From the NCBI GenBank assembly GCA_947474635.1, contig CANJJB010000006.1, positions 1 to 54,066 of the forward strand: 54,066 nucleotides of DNA. Direction: 5' to 3'. Position 1 is the first letter of the stretch. The number at the start of each line of letters is the position of its first letter. The position numbers and the translations under genes were made by a program. Shown piece by piece: positions 25,497 to 34,894 of this stretch. Source of the DNA: Parachlamydiales bacterium. Lineage in GTDB: Bacteria > Chlamydiota > Chlamydiia > Chlamydiales > Rhabdochlamydiaceae. The notes beneath the pieces were generated by a model. It made no database searches. It worked only from the letters and a program-made list of their open reading frames with translations, and had not been told where the DNA came from.

Positions 25497-26135
25497 ATGA
25501 GCCATCGAAATGTTTTCATAGCGTCAGTTTTCCTATTGTTAAGTACAATTTCTCCATCTATCATCAAAGGGACTACTATTCATCCTCATGGTTATTGGGA
25601 AGGAGTAGAAGCTAAAAACCAACATTGCTTTGATCTCCATCTAGCCAACGCTTTGGCAAAGTTTTTCAAATCAGAAAATGCCTATAGTATTGTCGATTTT
25701 GGTTGTGGAGTTGGAAGTTACGTAAAATTATTATTAGCCAAAGGATTCGATTGTGAGGGATATGATGGTAATCCTGCAACGCCGCGCCTTTCTTACGGCA
25801 CTTGTAAAGTCATAGATTTAAGCAACCCCTTCTGCTTATCAAAGCATTATGACTGGGTTCTTAGCCTAGAAGTCGGAGAACACTTGCCACCTGAATATCA
25901 AAAAACATTTATAGAAAACCTAGATCGTCACAACACCCGCGGTATTGTTTTGAGTTGGGCTGTTAAAGGACAAGGGGGATTTGGCCATTTTAATGAGCAA
26001 AATAATGACTATATTAAAAAAGTTATGGCCTCCTATGGCTATCATAACGATGTTTTTGCTGAACGATCTCTAAGGCTAGCTGCTCGCCTTCCTTGGTTTA
26101 GAAATACCATAATGGTATTTCGCAAAGGAAAATAA
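25497..26135 (+). CDS. SAM-dependent methyltransferase with signal peptide
   Basis: The 212-residue protein is a class I methyltransferase: motif I IVDFGCGVGSYVKLLL (about 60-75), acidic end of strand 2 in CEGYDGN, and a post-II segment WVLSLEVGEHLPPEYQ. The first ~28 residues (MSHRNVFIASVFLLLSTISP) form a signal peptide or anchor, which is unusual because SAM is a cytoplasmic cofactor. Export to the host or into a host-derived compartment would solve this; both are speculation. It belongs to a run of three genes with the same N-terminal trait (to 27918), suggesting a common pathway, perhaps glycan modification. The substrate is unknown. No good Shine-Dalgarno sequence is seen. Confidence 0.85.
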   Translation: MSHRNVFIASVFLLLSTISPSIIKGTTIHPHGYWEGVEAKNQHCFDLHLANALAKFFKSENAYSIVDFGCGVGSYVKLLLAKGFDCEGYDGNPATPRLSYGTCKVIDLSNPFCLSKHYDWVLSLEVGEHLPPEYQKTFIENLDRHNTRGIVLSWAVKGQGGFGHFNEQNNDYIKKVMASYGYHNDVFAERSLRLAARLPWFRNTIMVFRKGK

Positions 26136-26145
26136 TAGACCTACT

Positions 26146-27135
26146 TCACTCGCTAAAAAAAGACTCTTGGACAAGATCTGCGATTTCTCTTTGGAGTGTT
26201 TTTTTATGCTCAAGCCACCAAGCGTAACACTCTGCACGGAGAGCTTCTAGTTGCACAGGATCCTCTAGCAACTTTTCAATAAGAGCTGGAGCCTCATCCC
26301 ACGAATTAACTGCCAAAAAGGGGTATTTTCCCATCAGTTTTTCGAAATAATCTAAAGGGTATTTTTCGACAATGGGGATACACCCGCACTCCAATGCTTC
26401 TGAAACTCTAAATGAATCCAGATTCCAAAATCCTCTAGGACAAGGAACAAATATTGTATCGAGAAGCACATCTCGATAATTTCCAACTGCCAAACAATCT
26501 GGTCCATTAAAAGAGGCAACTTCATACAAAAAACCATTAGGTATTTTTTTCATGTTTGCCGCCATTAATATGCGCGTGCTTTTTGTAATTTGTCCTGCAA
26601 AACTCCAATTATAAGCGCGTTGGGAAGCTTCTTTAATAACACGAAAGGGATAGTTCTCCCAAAACCCCTGTTTATACCCGAGAGGAAAGCATTTGATTTT
26701 TGTGGCTATCAATGATCTCTTGCCGTTTATTACCTTTCTTTTATGAGGTAGGGAAGATCTACTGATTCCCAGTTGCGCCCGAAAAAATTTTTTATGCCAA
26801 TAATTTCTTAAAACAAATTTGCAATGATGATAAAAACTGGTAGGAGAGCAATACCCTTCATCTGCTAATGCAATGATCCCCACCTTGTATTTCATTTCAT
26901 GTAGCTTAGCAAAATACTGTTCGGCATCATCTTTTGGCTCTCCCCAAATAACAATAATTGAGTTGTCCATGAAAACTTCATATTTGCAATCTCTAATTTC
27001 ATTCACTTCTACGCCCGCTAATAGCTCTCTTATCCAATCTCTCTCATGAGCTGTATCCACCTGCCAAATCAAATTGACAGGTTGAGAAAATAGAGAAGAA
27101 AATAAACATACCAAGCTGAATATCTTCCCTAGCAT
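26146..27135 (-). CDS. Exostosin-like glycosyltransferase with signal peptide
   Basis: The 329-residue protein starts at ATG 27135, chosen because of an AGGAG Shine-Dalgarno sequence seven bases upstream and because it begins a clean signal peptide (MLGKIFSLVCLFSSLFSQP). A longer frame exists upstream but lacks both. The C-terminal half has VPCPRGFWNLDSFRVSEALE followed by CGCIPIVE, the exostosin-type nucleotide-sugar binding region seen in eukaryotic exostosins and some bacterial glycosyltransferases. It likely adds a sugar to a glycan or protein. It is divergent from the methyltransferase at 27241 and converges on the one at 25497 (10-base gap). Family certainty is fair; acceptor and donor are unknown. 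Confidence 0.8.
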   Translation of the reverse strand: MLGKIFSLVCLFSSLFSQPVNLIWQVDTAHERDWIRELLAGVEVNEIRDCKYEVFMDNSIIVIWGEPKDDAEQYFAKLHEMKYKVGIIALADEGYCSPTSFYHHCKFVLRNYWHKKFFRAQLGISRSSLPHKRKVINGKRSLIATKIKCFPLGYKQGFWENYPFRVIKEASQRAYNWSFAGQITKSTRILMAANMKKIPNGFLYEVASFNGPDCLAVGNYRDVLLDTIFVPCPRGFWNLDSFRVSEALECGCIPIVEKYPLDYFEKLMGKYPFLAVNSWDEAPALIEKLLEDPVQLEALRAECYAWWLEHKKTLQREIADLVQESFFSE

Positions 27136-27240
27136 AACACCTCTCCTAAAAGTTTTACAGTCACTTATTATCACACAAGCACATTTTTTGTGCTTTCTAT
27201 ATATTGCACGTATTTGTTAAAAGATATTGCGACTATTCAG

Positions 27241-27918
27241 ATGGAGAGCGGTAGTGTGTTGATTGTTTTGTTAGTATTATTGAGTCAATTCATAGGAGTG
27301 GGAGCAAATCCAACGCATCTTCCGCCTCCCTACGACAAGGTTGATCCCTTACCTTTTAATCCTCATGGCTGGTTTTTCGATAGCAATCGGATAGGCCTAG
27401 AAAGACTTATAAAAATCAGGCAGATAAAGATTGTTGTTGAAGTGGGTTCTTGGCTTGGAAAATCTACACGCCACATAGCAAAGAAACTCCCCGAAGATGG
27501 TATCGTGTATGCAATCGATCATTGGCGCGGATCCTCCAATGAAGATAATAGCGCTTTTGATATGCAAAACTTATATAGACAATTTCTTTCCAATGTCATC
27601 CACGCCAATCTCACTCACAAAATCATCCCATTAAGAATGTCTAGTTTAGATGCTGCTAAAATACTTAAGGTTATACCTGATTTAGTATACGTCGATGCCA
27701 GTCATGACTTTGAAAGTGTTTATTCAGATTTACAAGCTTGGTTTCCCTTTGTCAAAGGACACGGCATCCTTTGTGGGGACGATTATTACTGGGGAGAAAA
27801 CCTGCCTGTCAAACACGCTGTCGACCTATTTGCGGAGGAAAACAAACTTATCGTCCATGACATGGGTTGGTTTTGGTACTATGAAGAAAAAGATCTGTTA
27901 CCGAAAAAAAAGGCGTGA
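27241..27918 (+). CDS. SAM-dependent methyltransferase (class I, MT_24-like) with signal peptide
   Basis: The protein has 225 residues from ATG 27241; the open frame continues upstream to a GTG at 27190. The first ~25 residues (MESGSVLIVLLVLLSQFIGV) are a signal peptide or anchor. Then come IVVEVGSWLGKSTRHIAKKL (motif I), YAIDHWRGS (acidic strand 2 end), and LVYVDASHDFESVYSDLQAW with GHGILCGDDYYW, typical of the MT_24/class I O-methyltransferase group that acts on sugars. It ends two bases before the emrB stop on the other strand. Like its neighbours it seems to be directed out of the cytoplasm, where SAM is not expected; this needs an explanation. Confidence 0.83.
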   Translation: MESGSVLIVLLVLLSQFIGVGANPTHLPPPYDKVDPLPFNPHGWFFDSNRIGLERLIKIRQIKIVVEVGSWLGKSTRHIAKKLPEDGIVYAIDHWRGSSNEDNSAFDMQNLYRQFLSNVIHANLTHKIIPLRMSSLDAAKILKVIPDLVYVDASHDFESVYSDLQAWFPFVKGHGILCGDDYYWGENLPVKHAVDLFAEENKLIVHDMGWFWYYEEKDLLPKKKA

Positions 27919-27920
27919 TT

Positions 27921-29453
27921 TTAGTTTTTCACAAGTACGCTCGCTCTTTTTGCTCTTCTATGATAAATATAGAAACCGCTTAAGACGGGAATAAGAGCGA
28001 TAAAGATCCACGCCATGAGGTAAAAGCAGTCGTTTAGGGCAAGCATAGATGCTTGCTGATCGACGATGACATTGAGGGCTGCTAAGCCCTCTTGATCTTT
28101 CAGACCAAACTTACCTAAGTCGGTGAGCATCTCGTGGGTTTGTGGAGAAAATGTGTTAGTGTGCTCTCCTAAAACTTCGTGGTGATAAATTGTTCTTCTT
28201 GCCCACAAGGTGGTAAAAGTAGATGTCCCAAACCCGCCTACCATGGCTCTTACAAAATGAAAAAGGCCTGTTGCACTGGGAAGCCTTGGCGTGGGGATAT
28301 CTTGCAAACTGAGCGCAAATGCAGGCGTTACAAATAGAGTTACTCCAATGCCAAAGAAGAAACGAGAAAGAGCTACGTGAAAAAAGTCGATATTGGTATC
28401 AAATTGAATCGGATAGAAAGAAGAGAGTACAAAGCAAATAACTCCTAAAATCATAGGCCTTAAGCTTCCGTATCTACTAACGACTTTGCCCATAAAGACA
28501 GAAAAGATCAGAGGAAAAACCCCGAAGGGAGCCACCGCAAGGCCTGCCCATGGTATTGTATACCCCATTCCCTCCTTAAGCCACAAAGGAACTAGAACAA
28601 TTGATCCAAAGTAGAGTCCATAGAAAAATAAAAATGAAATGAGAGAGGTCAAAAAGCTACCTATCTTTAGAAGCCTTAAATCAACAAAGGGCCGTGGATG
28701 CTTAAGCTCCCACGCTACAAAAAAAGTAAAAGAAACAACGCAGATACATCCCAAAGTCTGAATAATGGGCGATCTAAACCAATCAAACTGCTCCCCTTTA
28801 TCAAGAATGACCTGAAGTGTTGCAACGCAGGCTAACAGAAGAAAAAACCCTAGCCAGTCAAGTGATTTTTTTTCTAAAGTGCTCACCTTTCCTTTAAGTA
28901 ACGCCCAAATGATAGAAGCTCCAAGAAGACCTATGGGAATATTGATGTAAAAAATCCACGGCCATGAGTAATCAAAAGCAATCCATCCTCCTAACACCGG
29001 ACCAAGAATAGGCCCTACTAAAACAACCGTACTAAAAAAAGCAAGTACCTTGTTTTTCTGTTCTGGAGGATTAACCTCTATGAGAAGAGACTGGCTTAAA
29101 GGCAGTAAAGGTCCTGAGACAAGCCCCTGAAAAAACCTGCATACGACAAGCATCTCTATACTAAAGGAAAATCCACATAGAAAAGAAAAGAGAGCAAAAA
29201 GGAGAATAGAGCCTACAAGGCATCTCACAAGCCCCAGTCTTTTGGCAAGCCAATCAGACATGGGAAGAACCACTGCATTGCCAACAGCAAAAGATGTGAT
29301 CACATAAATTCCTTCCTCAACACTGACAGCTAGATCCCCTGCAATGTAAGGAATGCAAACATTGGCAATCGAGTAGTCAAGAACAATAAGAAGTGCGGCT
29401 GAGCAAAGAGCTATGTTCAAAACAGTTGTCATCCACGAAGATAAAACTTTCAA
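27921..29453 (-). CDS. emrB: Multidrug efflux transporter, DHA2 family (EmrB-like)
   Basis: This is a 510-residue inner-membrane protein with about 14 hydrophobic segments. The first helix carries LDYSIANVCIPYIAGDLAVS, the usual DHA2 start with the Asp in TM1, and the loop 2-3 and TM5 motifs (GPLLPLSQSLL and GPILGPVLGG) are in place. It exports drugs or other amphipathic compounds by proton antiport and works with EmrA and TolC to cross both membranes. Its ATG overlaps the emrA stop by 4 bases. Substrate unknown; host-derived antimicrobial peptides or fatty acids are possible. Confidence 0.93.
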   Translation of the reverse strand: MKVLSSWMTTVLNIALCSAALLIVLDYSIANVCIPYIAGDLAVSVEEGIYVITSFAVGNAVVLPMSDWLAKRLGLVRCLVGSILLFALFSFLCGFSFSIEMLVVCRFFQGLVSGPLLPLSQSLLIEVNPPEQKNKVLAFFSTVVLVGPILGPVLGGWIAFDYSWPWIFYINIPIGLLGASIIWALLKGKVSTLEKKSLDWLGFFLLLACVATLQVILDKGEQFDWFRSPIIQTLGCICVVSFTFFVAWELKHPRPFVDLRLLKIGSFLTSLISFLFFYGLYFGSIVLVPLWLKEGMGYTIPWAGLAVAPFGVFPLIFSVFMGKVVSRYGSLRPMILGVICFVLSSFYPIQFDTNIDFFHVALSRFFFGIGVTLFVTPAFALSLQDIPTPRLPSATGLFHFVRAMVGGFGTSTFTTLWARRTIYHHEVLGEHTNTFSPQTHEMLTDLGKFGLKDQEGLAALNVIVDQQASMLALNDCFYLMAWIFIALIPVLSGFYIYHRRAKRASVLVKN

Positions 29454-30619
29454 GGGACCTCTTGTGCTATCAGAGAAGTGCTCACATTCTCTTGAATGAT
29501 CCTATCAATGACCTCTTGGACCCCTTCTATTTGTTTACTGTAAATACTTGATGCGTAGATTCTCTTTTCAGTCATCACTTGGGGCAATACTTTTCCTAAA
29601 CGATCATGCGTATCGATTACAACGTCTAAAGAAAGCCCCAGCCTAAGAGGGTAATGGGTAATCTGGTCTACAGGTAGAGAAATCCTAACAGGAAGCCTCT
29701 GAACAATTTTAATCCAGTTGCCTGTCGCATTTTGTGGAGGAAGTACAGAAAAAACGCTGCCTGTACCCCCTTCAATACCCATTACATTCCCATTGAAGAT
29801 CACGCTACTTCCATAAAAATCCGCAGTTACCCTGACAGGTTGCCCGAGTCTTACATGTCTTAAATCTCTCTCTTTGAAATTAGCCTCTACCCAAATTTGA
29901 TCAAGCGGTATGACGGCTAGAAGATTGTGGCCAGGGCCTACTGTTTCTCCTACTTGCGCTGCGCGTTTTGCAATGATGCCGCGTGCTGGTGAAAGAATAT
30001 GGCACCGCTTAAAATTTACCCAGGCACGTTGCACATCTTCCTCTGCTTTTTTGACTTTGGGATGCGTTAGTACTGTTGTATTTTCAACTTGGGCAAGCGC
30101 TGCTTTATATCTATATTCTGCAAATATCAAAGAAGCAATCGCTGCAGAAAGAGAATTTTCTGAATGTTCAAAATCTTCTGTAGAAACGCCGCCCTCTTGA
30201 ATTAACCCCCTGCGATGCTCAAAATCTTGCATAGCCTGCTTAAGCTCTGCTTTTTTAATATTGATTTGGGCTTTATATTCCTCAACTTCTGCAAAGAGTT
30301 TTATCACATGACGCAGCGTTTGCCCAAGCTCTGCCTCTGCGGACTTCAGACCTATCAAGGCATCTGTAGAATCAAGTTCTATAAGGAGCTGCCCCTCTTC
30401 TACAAGTTGCGTATTATCGGTATAAATCGCACTAATTGTCCCACAAACCTGTGGGTTAACTACGACCATGTTACCTGTCACATATGCATCTTTCGTTCCT
30501 GTCTCAAAACGTCCCCACATGTACCAATACACAAATAGGATAATAGCAGCTGTTACAAAAATAGATGTGATCCACAAAAAAACATGGGAAGATTTAGAAG
30601 GGGCTTGCACATCATCCAT
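29450..30619 (-). CDS. emrA: Membrane fusion protein of a tripartite efflux pump (EmrA/HlyD family)
   Basis: The 389-residue protein has one N-terminal transmembrane helix (about 15-32), then GTKDAYVTGNMVVVNPQVCG, the start of the lipoyl half-motif, a coiled-coil hairpin (about 80-190), and the second lipoyl part with ILSPARGIIAKRAAQVGETV. The barrel domain follows to about 330. It bridges EmrB in the inner membrane to the outer-membrane channel in the periplasm. It overlaps the TolC-like gene by 8 bases upstream and emrB by 4 downstream, so all three are one operon in transcription order tolC-emrA-emrB. Confidence 0.94.
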   Translation of the reverse strand: MDDVQAPSKSSHVFLWITSIFVTAAIILFVYWYMWGRFETGTKDAYVTGNMVVVNPQVCGTISAIYTDNTQLVEEGQLLIELDSTDALIGLKSAEAELGQTLRHVIKLFAEVEEYKAQINIKKAELKQAMQDFEHRRGLIQEGGVSTEDFEHSENSLSAAIASLIFAEYRYKAALAQVENTTVLTHPKVKKAEEDVQRAWVNFKRCHILSPARGIIAKRAAQVGETVGPGHNLLAVIPLDQIWVEANFKERDLRHVRLGQPVRVTADFYGSSVIFNGNVMGIEGGTGSVFSVLPPQNATGNWIKIVQRLPVRISLPVDQITHYPLRLGLSLDVVIDTHDRLGKVLPQVMTEKRIYASSIYSKQIEGVQEVIDRIIQENVSTSLIAQEVP

Positions 30620-32021
30620 TGAACCCTCCTCCCAAAGCCTTGATCAAGCCTACTTTTGCCAGGATGAGTAGCTCCTTCAAGTCAATCATCTTTAATTGCT
30701 CACTGCATAGCATCTCTTTGACATGTATGACTTCCATTGCAGTATCAAGGCCGTGGCATAGCCGAGATTCAGCAAGCTTTACCTCTGACTGAAGTGTCGC
30801 TACAGTCTCATTTTGGATCTTTATTTGGATAGAAACCCACTTGACACAAGCAATCCTATCTGCTACTTCTTGGGCAGCTTTCAAAAGCGTTTCATTATAA
30901 GAGAAAATTGCCTCTTCAAATTTCGCTATCTTGCTTCTTAGGTTAGATCTAATGCGCCCTGCATTAAAAATAGGAAGGTGGATCGCTGGTAATATCGAAT
31001 AGAGGTAACTATTAGGAGAAAATAGAGACCCAAAATGCAGACTCTCAAATCCTGCAAACACATTAAGATCAACATTAGGATAAAAATCAGCTTTAGCAGC
31101 GCCTACATCATGGGCTGCTGCTTCTGCTCTCCATATGTGTGCCGCTAAGTCCGGCCTTCTTGCTACTAGATCAATAGCAATATTCTCAGGAAGGGAGAAA
31201 TCTGATTCTTGCCCAAGAGATGTAAACGTAATACTACTTGTCCCGGGGCTCTGCCCCATCAGGCTATCTACAATATAGCGATCCGTCTCTATAAATTTCT
31301 CATTTTCAGCCAGAGCGCTACGTATCTCTTCAACCCTTTTTTTAGCCCTTAAGTTGTCCATTTCTGTTCCGACTCCTTGCGCTCTTCTTTGCAGAGTTAG
31401 ATGTAAAAAAGAACATCTTAGACGCTCAATCTCTTGGAGCAGATCTTTACGCGCTAGATCCTTTTGAACAGTAAAATAAGCCCCGGCAATCGATGTTGTA
31501 ACAATGAGCGTGCTACTTGCTAATTCAGCCTCTTCCATTTTCTTGAGGCCAAGAGCCGATTTAAACATGTGCATGTTCTTGCCCCAAAAATCAAACTCAT
31601 AACTAAGTGTCGGACCCACATCAATCTGATCGATATAAGAAGGAAGCGTAGGATCAACCGATTTGAAAAAAGAATTTTTTCCGTAATACATCCAATTAGA
31701 CTGCGCTTCAACGCCAACAGTTGGGAAGAAAAAAGAGCGCTTCACCTTGGCAAGTTCAGCAGCAAAAGCAATCCTTGTTTGAGCTTTCTTGAGTGTAGGA
31801 CTCTCGCTAATCCCTCTTGTGATTAAATCTGTCAGCTGCTGATCCTCAAAACTCTTCCACCAATCGAGGCCAGGCCAGTTTCCTCTTACAAATGCGGGGC
31901 TTTCCATCTCTACTTTTTGCAGAGAGACGTGAGAGACGCGCGCATCCCCTTCCATGTGAGGAATCGATGTACACCCCCCCAAAAAAAATAAAACAGTGAC
32001 AGCAACTAACTTATTACTCAT
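30612..32021 (-). CDS. Outer-membrane efflux lipoprotein (TolC/NodT family)
   Basis: The 469-residue protein has a lipoprotein signal (VTVLFFLGGC, Cys at about 17) and two outer-membrane efflux repeats. Family markers: WWKSFEDQQLTDLITRGISE near the start, AARPDL-like IDLVARRPDLAAHIWRAEA in the middle, and HLPIFNAGRIRSNLRS. It should form the trimeric tunnel through the outer membrane for the EmrA-EmrB pump encoded downstream. It is the first gene of the operon, divergent from the inverse-autotransporter gene with a 117-base AT-rich gap between. Confidence 0.94.
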   Translation of the reverse strand: MSNKLVAVTVLFFLGGCTSIPHMEGDARVSHVSLQKVEMESPAFVRGNWPGLDWWKSFEDQQLTDLITRGISESPTLKKAQTRIAFAAELAKVKRSFFFPTVGVEAQSNWMYYGKNSFFKSVDPTLPSYIDQIDVGPTLSYEFDFWGKNMHMFKSALGLKKMEEAELASSTLIVTTSIAGAYFTVQKDLARKDLLQEIERLRCSFLHLTLQRRAQGVGTEMDNLRAKKRVEEIRSALAENEKFIETDRYIVDSLMGQSPGTSSITFTSLGQESDFSLPENIAIDLVARRPDLAAHIWRAEAAAHDVGAAKADFYPNVDLNVFAGFESLHFGSLFSPNSYLYSILPAIHLPIFNAGRIRSNLRSKIAKFEEAIFSYNETLLKAAQEVADRIACVKWVSIQIKIQNETVATLQSEVKLAESRLCHGLDTAMEVIHVKEMLCSEQLKMIDLKELLILAKVGLIKALGGGFNG

Positions 32022-32138
32022 TTGTCTTTCTTATTATAAACTTGTGGTTTTTAATCAACTAAGTTCGTAAATAAAAAAACTTTCTTTCATTTTATTTGCA
32101 ATTAGTTGTATTAATTAAATAAACGCAGGAAATGTTGC

Positions 32139-33548
32139 ATGGCACGCTTTTTTCACACCCACTCCAAGAAAAAAATACTTCTCCTCCTCACATCTGCTTG
32201 CCTCATGCACGCCCCGCTTTTTTCTGATCAGAAAGCCGAAGATACGGTCAATGTCAATAGATTCACACTAAGACATATCGAATCAAAAGGGATTGGGTAT
32301 AATCAAGGGTACACCACCTTCGAGGCCTTTTTCCTACCGCTTGAGCCTCTAAGAGGTAGATGGGTGCCTTTTCTAGATGGAAGAGCGCATATTTTTAATA
32401 ATGGAAGACCAGCTGCCAATGTAGGCGCAGGAATGCGCTACCTCAATTCTAGAATATGGGGCGCAAACCTCTATTATGACTTTCGTCAAACCTCTAAACT
32501 CAACTACAGCCAAGTCTCATGTGGCCTTGAGACGATCGGTGAAAAAATCGATGCCAGGATCAATGGCTATTTTCCTGTAGGCACGCACACTTCGACACGC
32601 AAAAGCCCCACCTTTGACTACTTCAAAGGCAACTACATGTACCTTGTCAAAAAAGAAGAATTTGCCCTCCAAGGAGTCAACGCAGAACTCGGCATCCATC
32701 TAGGCAGATCAAAAAAAATAGCCTTCTATACCGCCTTTGGCCCCTACTATTTCTGCAATAATTCTAAGCAAGCCATTGGCGGCTCTGCCAGAATTTCTAT
32801 GGACATCAGAGATGTTTTTAAAATAGAGGCTAACACCTCTTATGACAATCTCTTTGGTTGGATTGGACAAGGACAGGTAAGTCTTGCGTATGCCTTTAAG
32901 CCCAAGAGATTCGATAGACTCCGTGGGAATAAAAAACAAACCCCTTCCTCTTTTGATATCCGCACCCGTCTTCTTCAAAAAGTGGATAAATTTGAAATCA
33001 TCGTGACAGATGTCAAAAAACATAAATCAAAAGCTATTAACCCCGCTACAGGACAGCCCTTCTTCTTCCTCTTTTTAGATCCTAAAAATCCTGAAAATGG
33101 CATGGGGACTTTTGAATCTCCTTTCAATTCACTTCCAAACAGTGATAACTTTATATCTCTCCAACCTCAGGCTATAGAAGCAGCGCCGATCCCTTTACTC
33201 ATGCTCGCTCCCCAAGCAATCTCTTCTGCTACACATCCAGTGGAAGAAATAGTTCTTCCCCCTCACCAAGAGCAACTCTTAGCTAGACCAGAAACTATCG
33301 TTCTATCTCCTGCTCTACCGCTTGCAAGCAACCAAACTCAATTTCTTGTTCAAGCTGCACCCAAATTGAATGAGATCAACCTTGTCCCAGATAAAGGGCA
33401 AGAAATGCAAACAACACTCGGAACTGTCATGGTTCCTGCCTCGCAAAAAGGGCATCCTAAAATCACGCATGTCAAAGACATCGAATACCAAGGAAAAAAA
33501 ACCCACATCTTTGTTATCACAATGGAAGATGATGATAGCACGCAATGA
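32139..33548 (+). CDS. Inverse autotransporter (intimin-type) beta-barrel protein
   Basis: This 469-residue outer-membrane protein has a signal peptide (KKKILLLLTSACLMHAPLFS) and, from about 45 to 265, the barrel pattern of inverse autotransporters: GIGYNQGYTTFEAFFLP, PFLDGRAHIFNNGRPAANVG, YLNSRIWGANLYYDFR, INGYFPVG. After the barrel comes no Ig-like passenger. Instead there is a ~190-residue region rich in Pro, Ala, Leu and Gln (about 300-420) and a short folded-looking end (ITHVKDIEYQGKKTHIFVIT). It may be a short adhesin or a surface anchor for something else. AGGA precedes ATG 32139. Confidence 0.82.
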   Translation: MARFFHTHSKKKILLLLTSACLMHAPLFSDQKAEDTVNVNRFTLRHIESKGIGYNQGYTTFEAFFLPLEPLRGRWVPFLDGRAHIFNNGRPAANVGAGMRYLNSRIWGANLYYDFRQTSKLNYSQVSCGLETIGEKIDARINGYFPVGTHTSTRKSPTFDYFKGNYMYLVKKEEFALQGVNAELGIHLGRSKKIAFYTAFGPYYFCNNSKQAIGGSARISMDIRDVFKIEANTSYDNLFGWIGQGQVSLAYAFKPKRFDRLRGNKKQTPSSFDIRTRLLQKVDKFEIIVTDVKKHKSKAINPATGQPFFFLFLDPKNPENGMGTFESPFNSLPNSDNFISLQPQAIEAAPIPLLMLAPQAISSATHPVEEIVLPPHQEQLLARPETIVLSPALPLASNQTQFLVQAAPKLNEINLVPDKGQEMQTTLGTVMVPASQKGHPKITHVKDIEYQGKKTHIFVITMEDDDSTQ

Positions 33549-33589
33549 ACCACATACAAAAAAATGAATAAATATGCTAAAATGTGACA

Positions 33590-34750
33590 ATGACGCTTCT
33601 TTTGACAAGGTATATACGCGAGTGCGGCCGTTTCTTATTGCCTAAGTTTCTTTTAGCTATCCTCAAAAAAACAAGGGCAGCTTATTACAGAAAGGCTTTA
33701 TACAAGTGCTTTCATAAGCAAGAAATTCCAGAATGGATGAGCGCGCAAATTGAAAAAGATCTTGCCCCTTATAAAGAAAGTGGAATATCGCTCAAATCCC
33801 TCAATGAAGTTATACAAGAATATATAAATCTTGTGCCTCATAATGCCTGGGAATTAGTGCGGTGTCGCATTCAAAATGGAATCATTGCCTTACTTAAGCC
33901 CCTTCCTACAAAAGAGACACAAGGTAGGTGGGAGGTGATGCACCAAACTTTGATGCATCTATCTTATATGACTCCCCTTCCTGATATCGACTTTGTCATG
34001 TGTATAGGGGACTGCTTAGGTCCAGCTCCTGCTTCATTTTTCAAAAAATACAATATTCCCGTTTTAACTTTTGCAAAACATGAGGAAGATACCGTTTCTA
34101 TTTTAATCCCCGATTTTGAAGCGTTCATAGAAGGATTTTATGAAAACATGTTACTAGATACTTCAGCAGGTCGTATCCGTTTTCCTTGGCGTGTAAAAAA
34201 AGAAAAAGCTTTTTGGAGAGGCGCTACCACAGGAGGCACTTTAGAAGTGCATAACTATCAAGAATTTCCCCGTATAAAAATTGCCCATTTATCTAGCAAA
34301 AACCCTCATCTCATTGATGCCAAGCTGACGGTTCTTTCACAAATTAAAGATCCTAAAGTGCTTAAACTTCTATCTCCTTTTGTAGGAAACTCCGCACCCA
34401 TCTTAGACCACCTAAAATACAAATACCAAATCCTCATCGATGGCAATACCTGCACTTATTCAAGAGCTTACTGGCAACTTTTTTCTGATTGCCTGATTTT
34501 TAAACAAACATCCCCCAACATTCAGTGGTATTACTCCTGCCTAACACCTTATGTCCACTACATTCCTGTTGCCTATGATTTCAGCGATCTGAAAGAAAAG
34601 ATCAAGTGGGCCCAAAACCACGATTTAGAAGCTCAGCAAATGGTGGCCCATGCCAATGCTTTTGCTCAAAAAAACCTCAAGAAGCAAAATATCTATCTAT
34701 ATCTACTGCTATTGCTGCAAAAATACGCAGCCTTGCAGAGATCTCTCTAA
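33590..34750 (+). CDS. Glycosyltransferase, GT90/CAP10 (POGLUT-like) type
   Basis: The 386-residue protein reads from ATG 33590; a GTG two codons earlier (33584) is an alternative. The GT90 signature is clear: RFPWRVKKEKAFWRGATTGG, then R-x-K-I-A-H-L-S and IDAKLT, and YQILIDGNTCTYSRAYWQL with later YYSCLTPYVHYIPVAYDFSDL. GT90 enzymes add glucose or xylose to proteins in eukaryotes (POGLUT), to fungal capsule and to lipopolysaccharide (LpsA) in bacteria. There is no signal peptide, so it probably works at the cytoplasmic face on LPS or a protein. Transfer from a eukaryote or from other bacteria cannot be decided here. It starts 41 bases after the barrel gene. Confidence 0.88.
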   Translation: MTLLLTRYIRECGRFLLPKFLLAILKKTRAAYYRKALYKCFHKQEIPEWMSAQIEKDLAPYKESGISLKSLNEVIQEYINLVPHNAWELVRCRIQNGIIALLKPLPTKETQGRWEVMHQTLMHLSYMTPLPDIDFVMCIGDCLGPAPASFFKKYNIPVLTFAKHEEDTVSILIPDFEAFIEGFYENMLLDTSAGRIRFPWRVKKEKAFWRGATTGGTLEVHNYQEFPRIKIAHLSSKNPHLIDAKLTVLSQIKDPKVLKLLSPFVGNSAPILDHLKYKYQILIDGNTCTYSRAYWQLFSDCLIFKQTSPNIQWYYSCLTPYVHYIPVAYDFSDLKEKIKWAQNHDLEAQQMVAHANAFAQKNLKKQNIYLYLLLLLQKYAALQRSL

Positions 34751-34894
34751 CCTCCTTATCCTTAAAAAGTTACAACAAAAAATAGAAATGCAAGCTGTTT
34801 ATTTTAAGCAGCTTGTGAATGTGCTATTTGAAGAATCATTTTACACTTCTTAACAACTTTATAATCAGACAGTTAATGCCTGTAAAGTAAAATA

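Noticed and set aside
34791-34815. Hairpin after the GT90 gene as terminator
   Set aside because: A 7-bp stem with an 11-base loop and no T-run after it; too weak to call.
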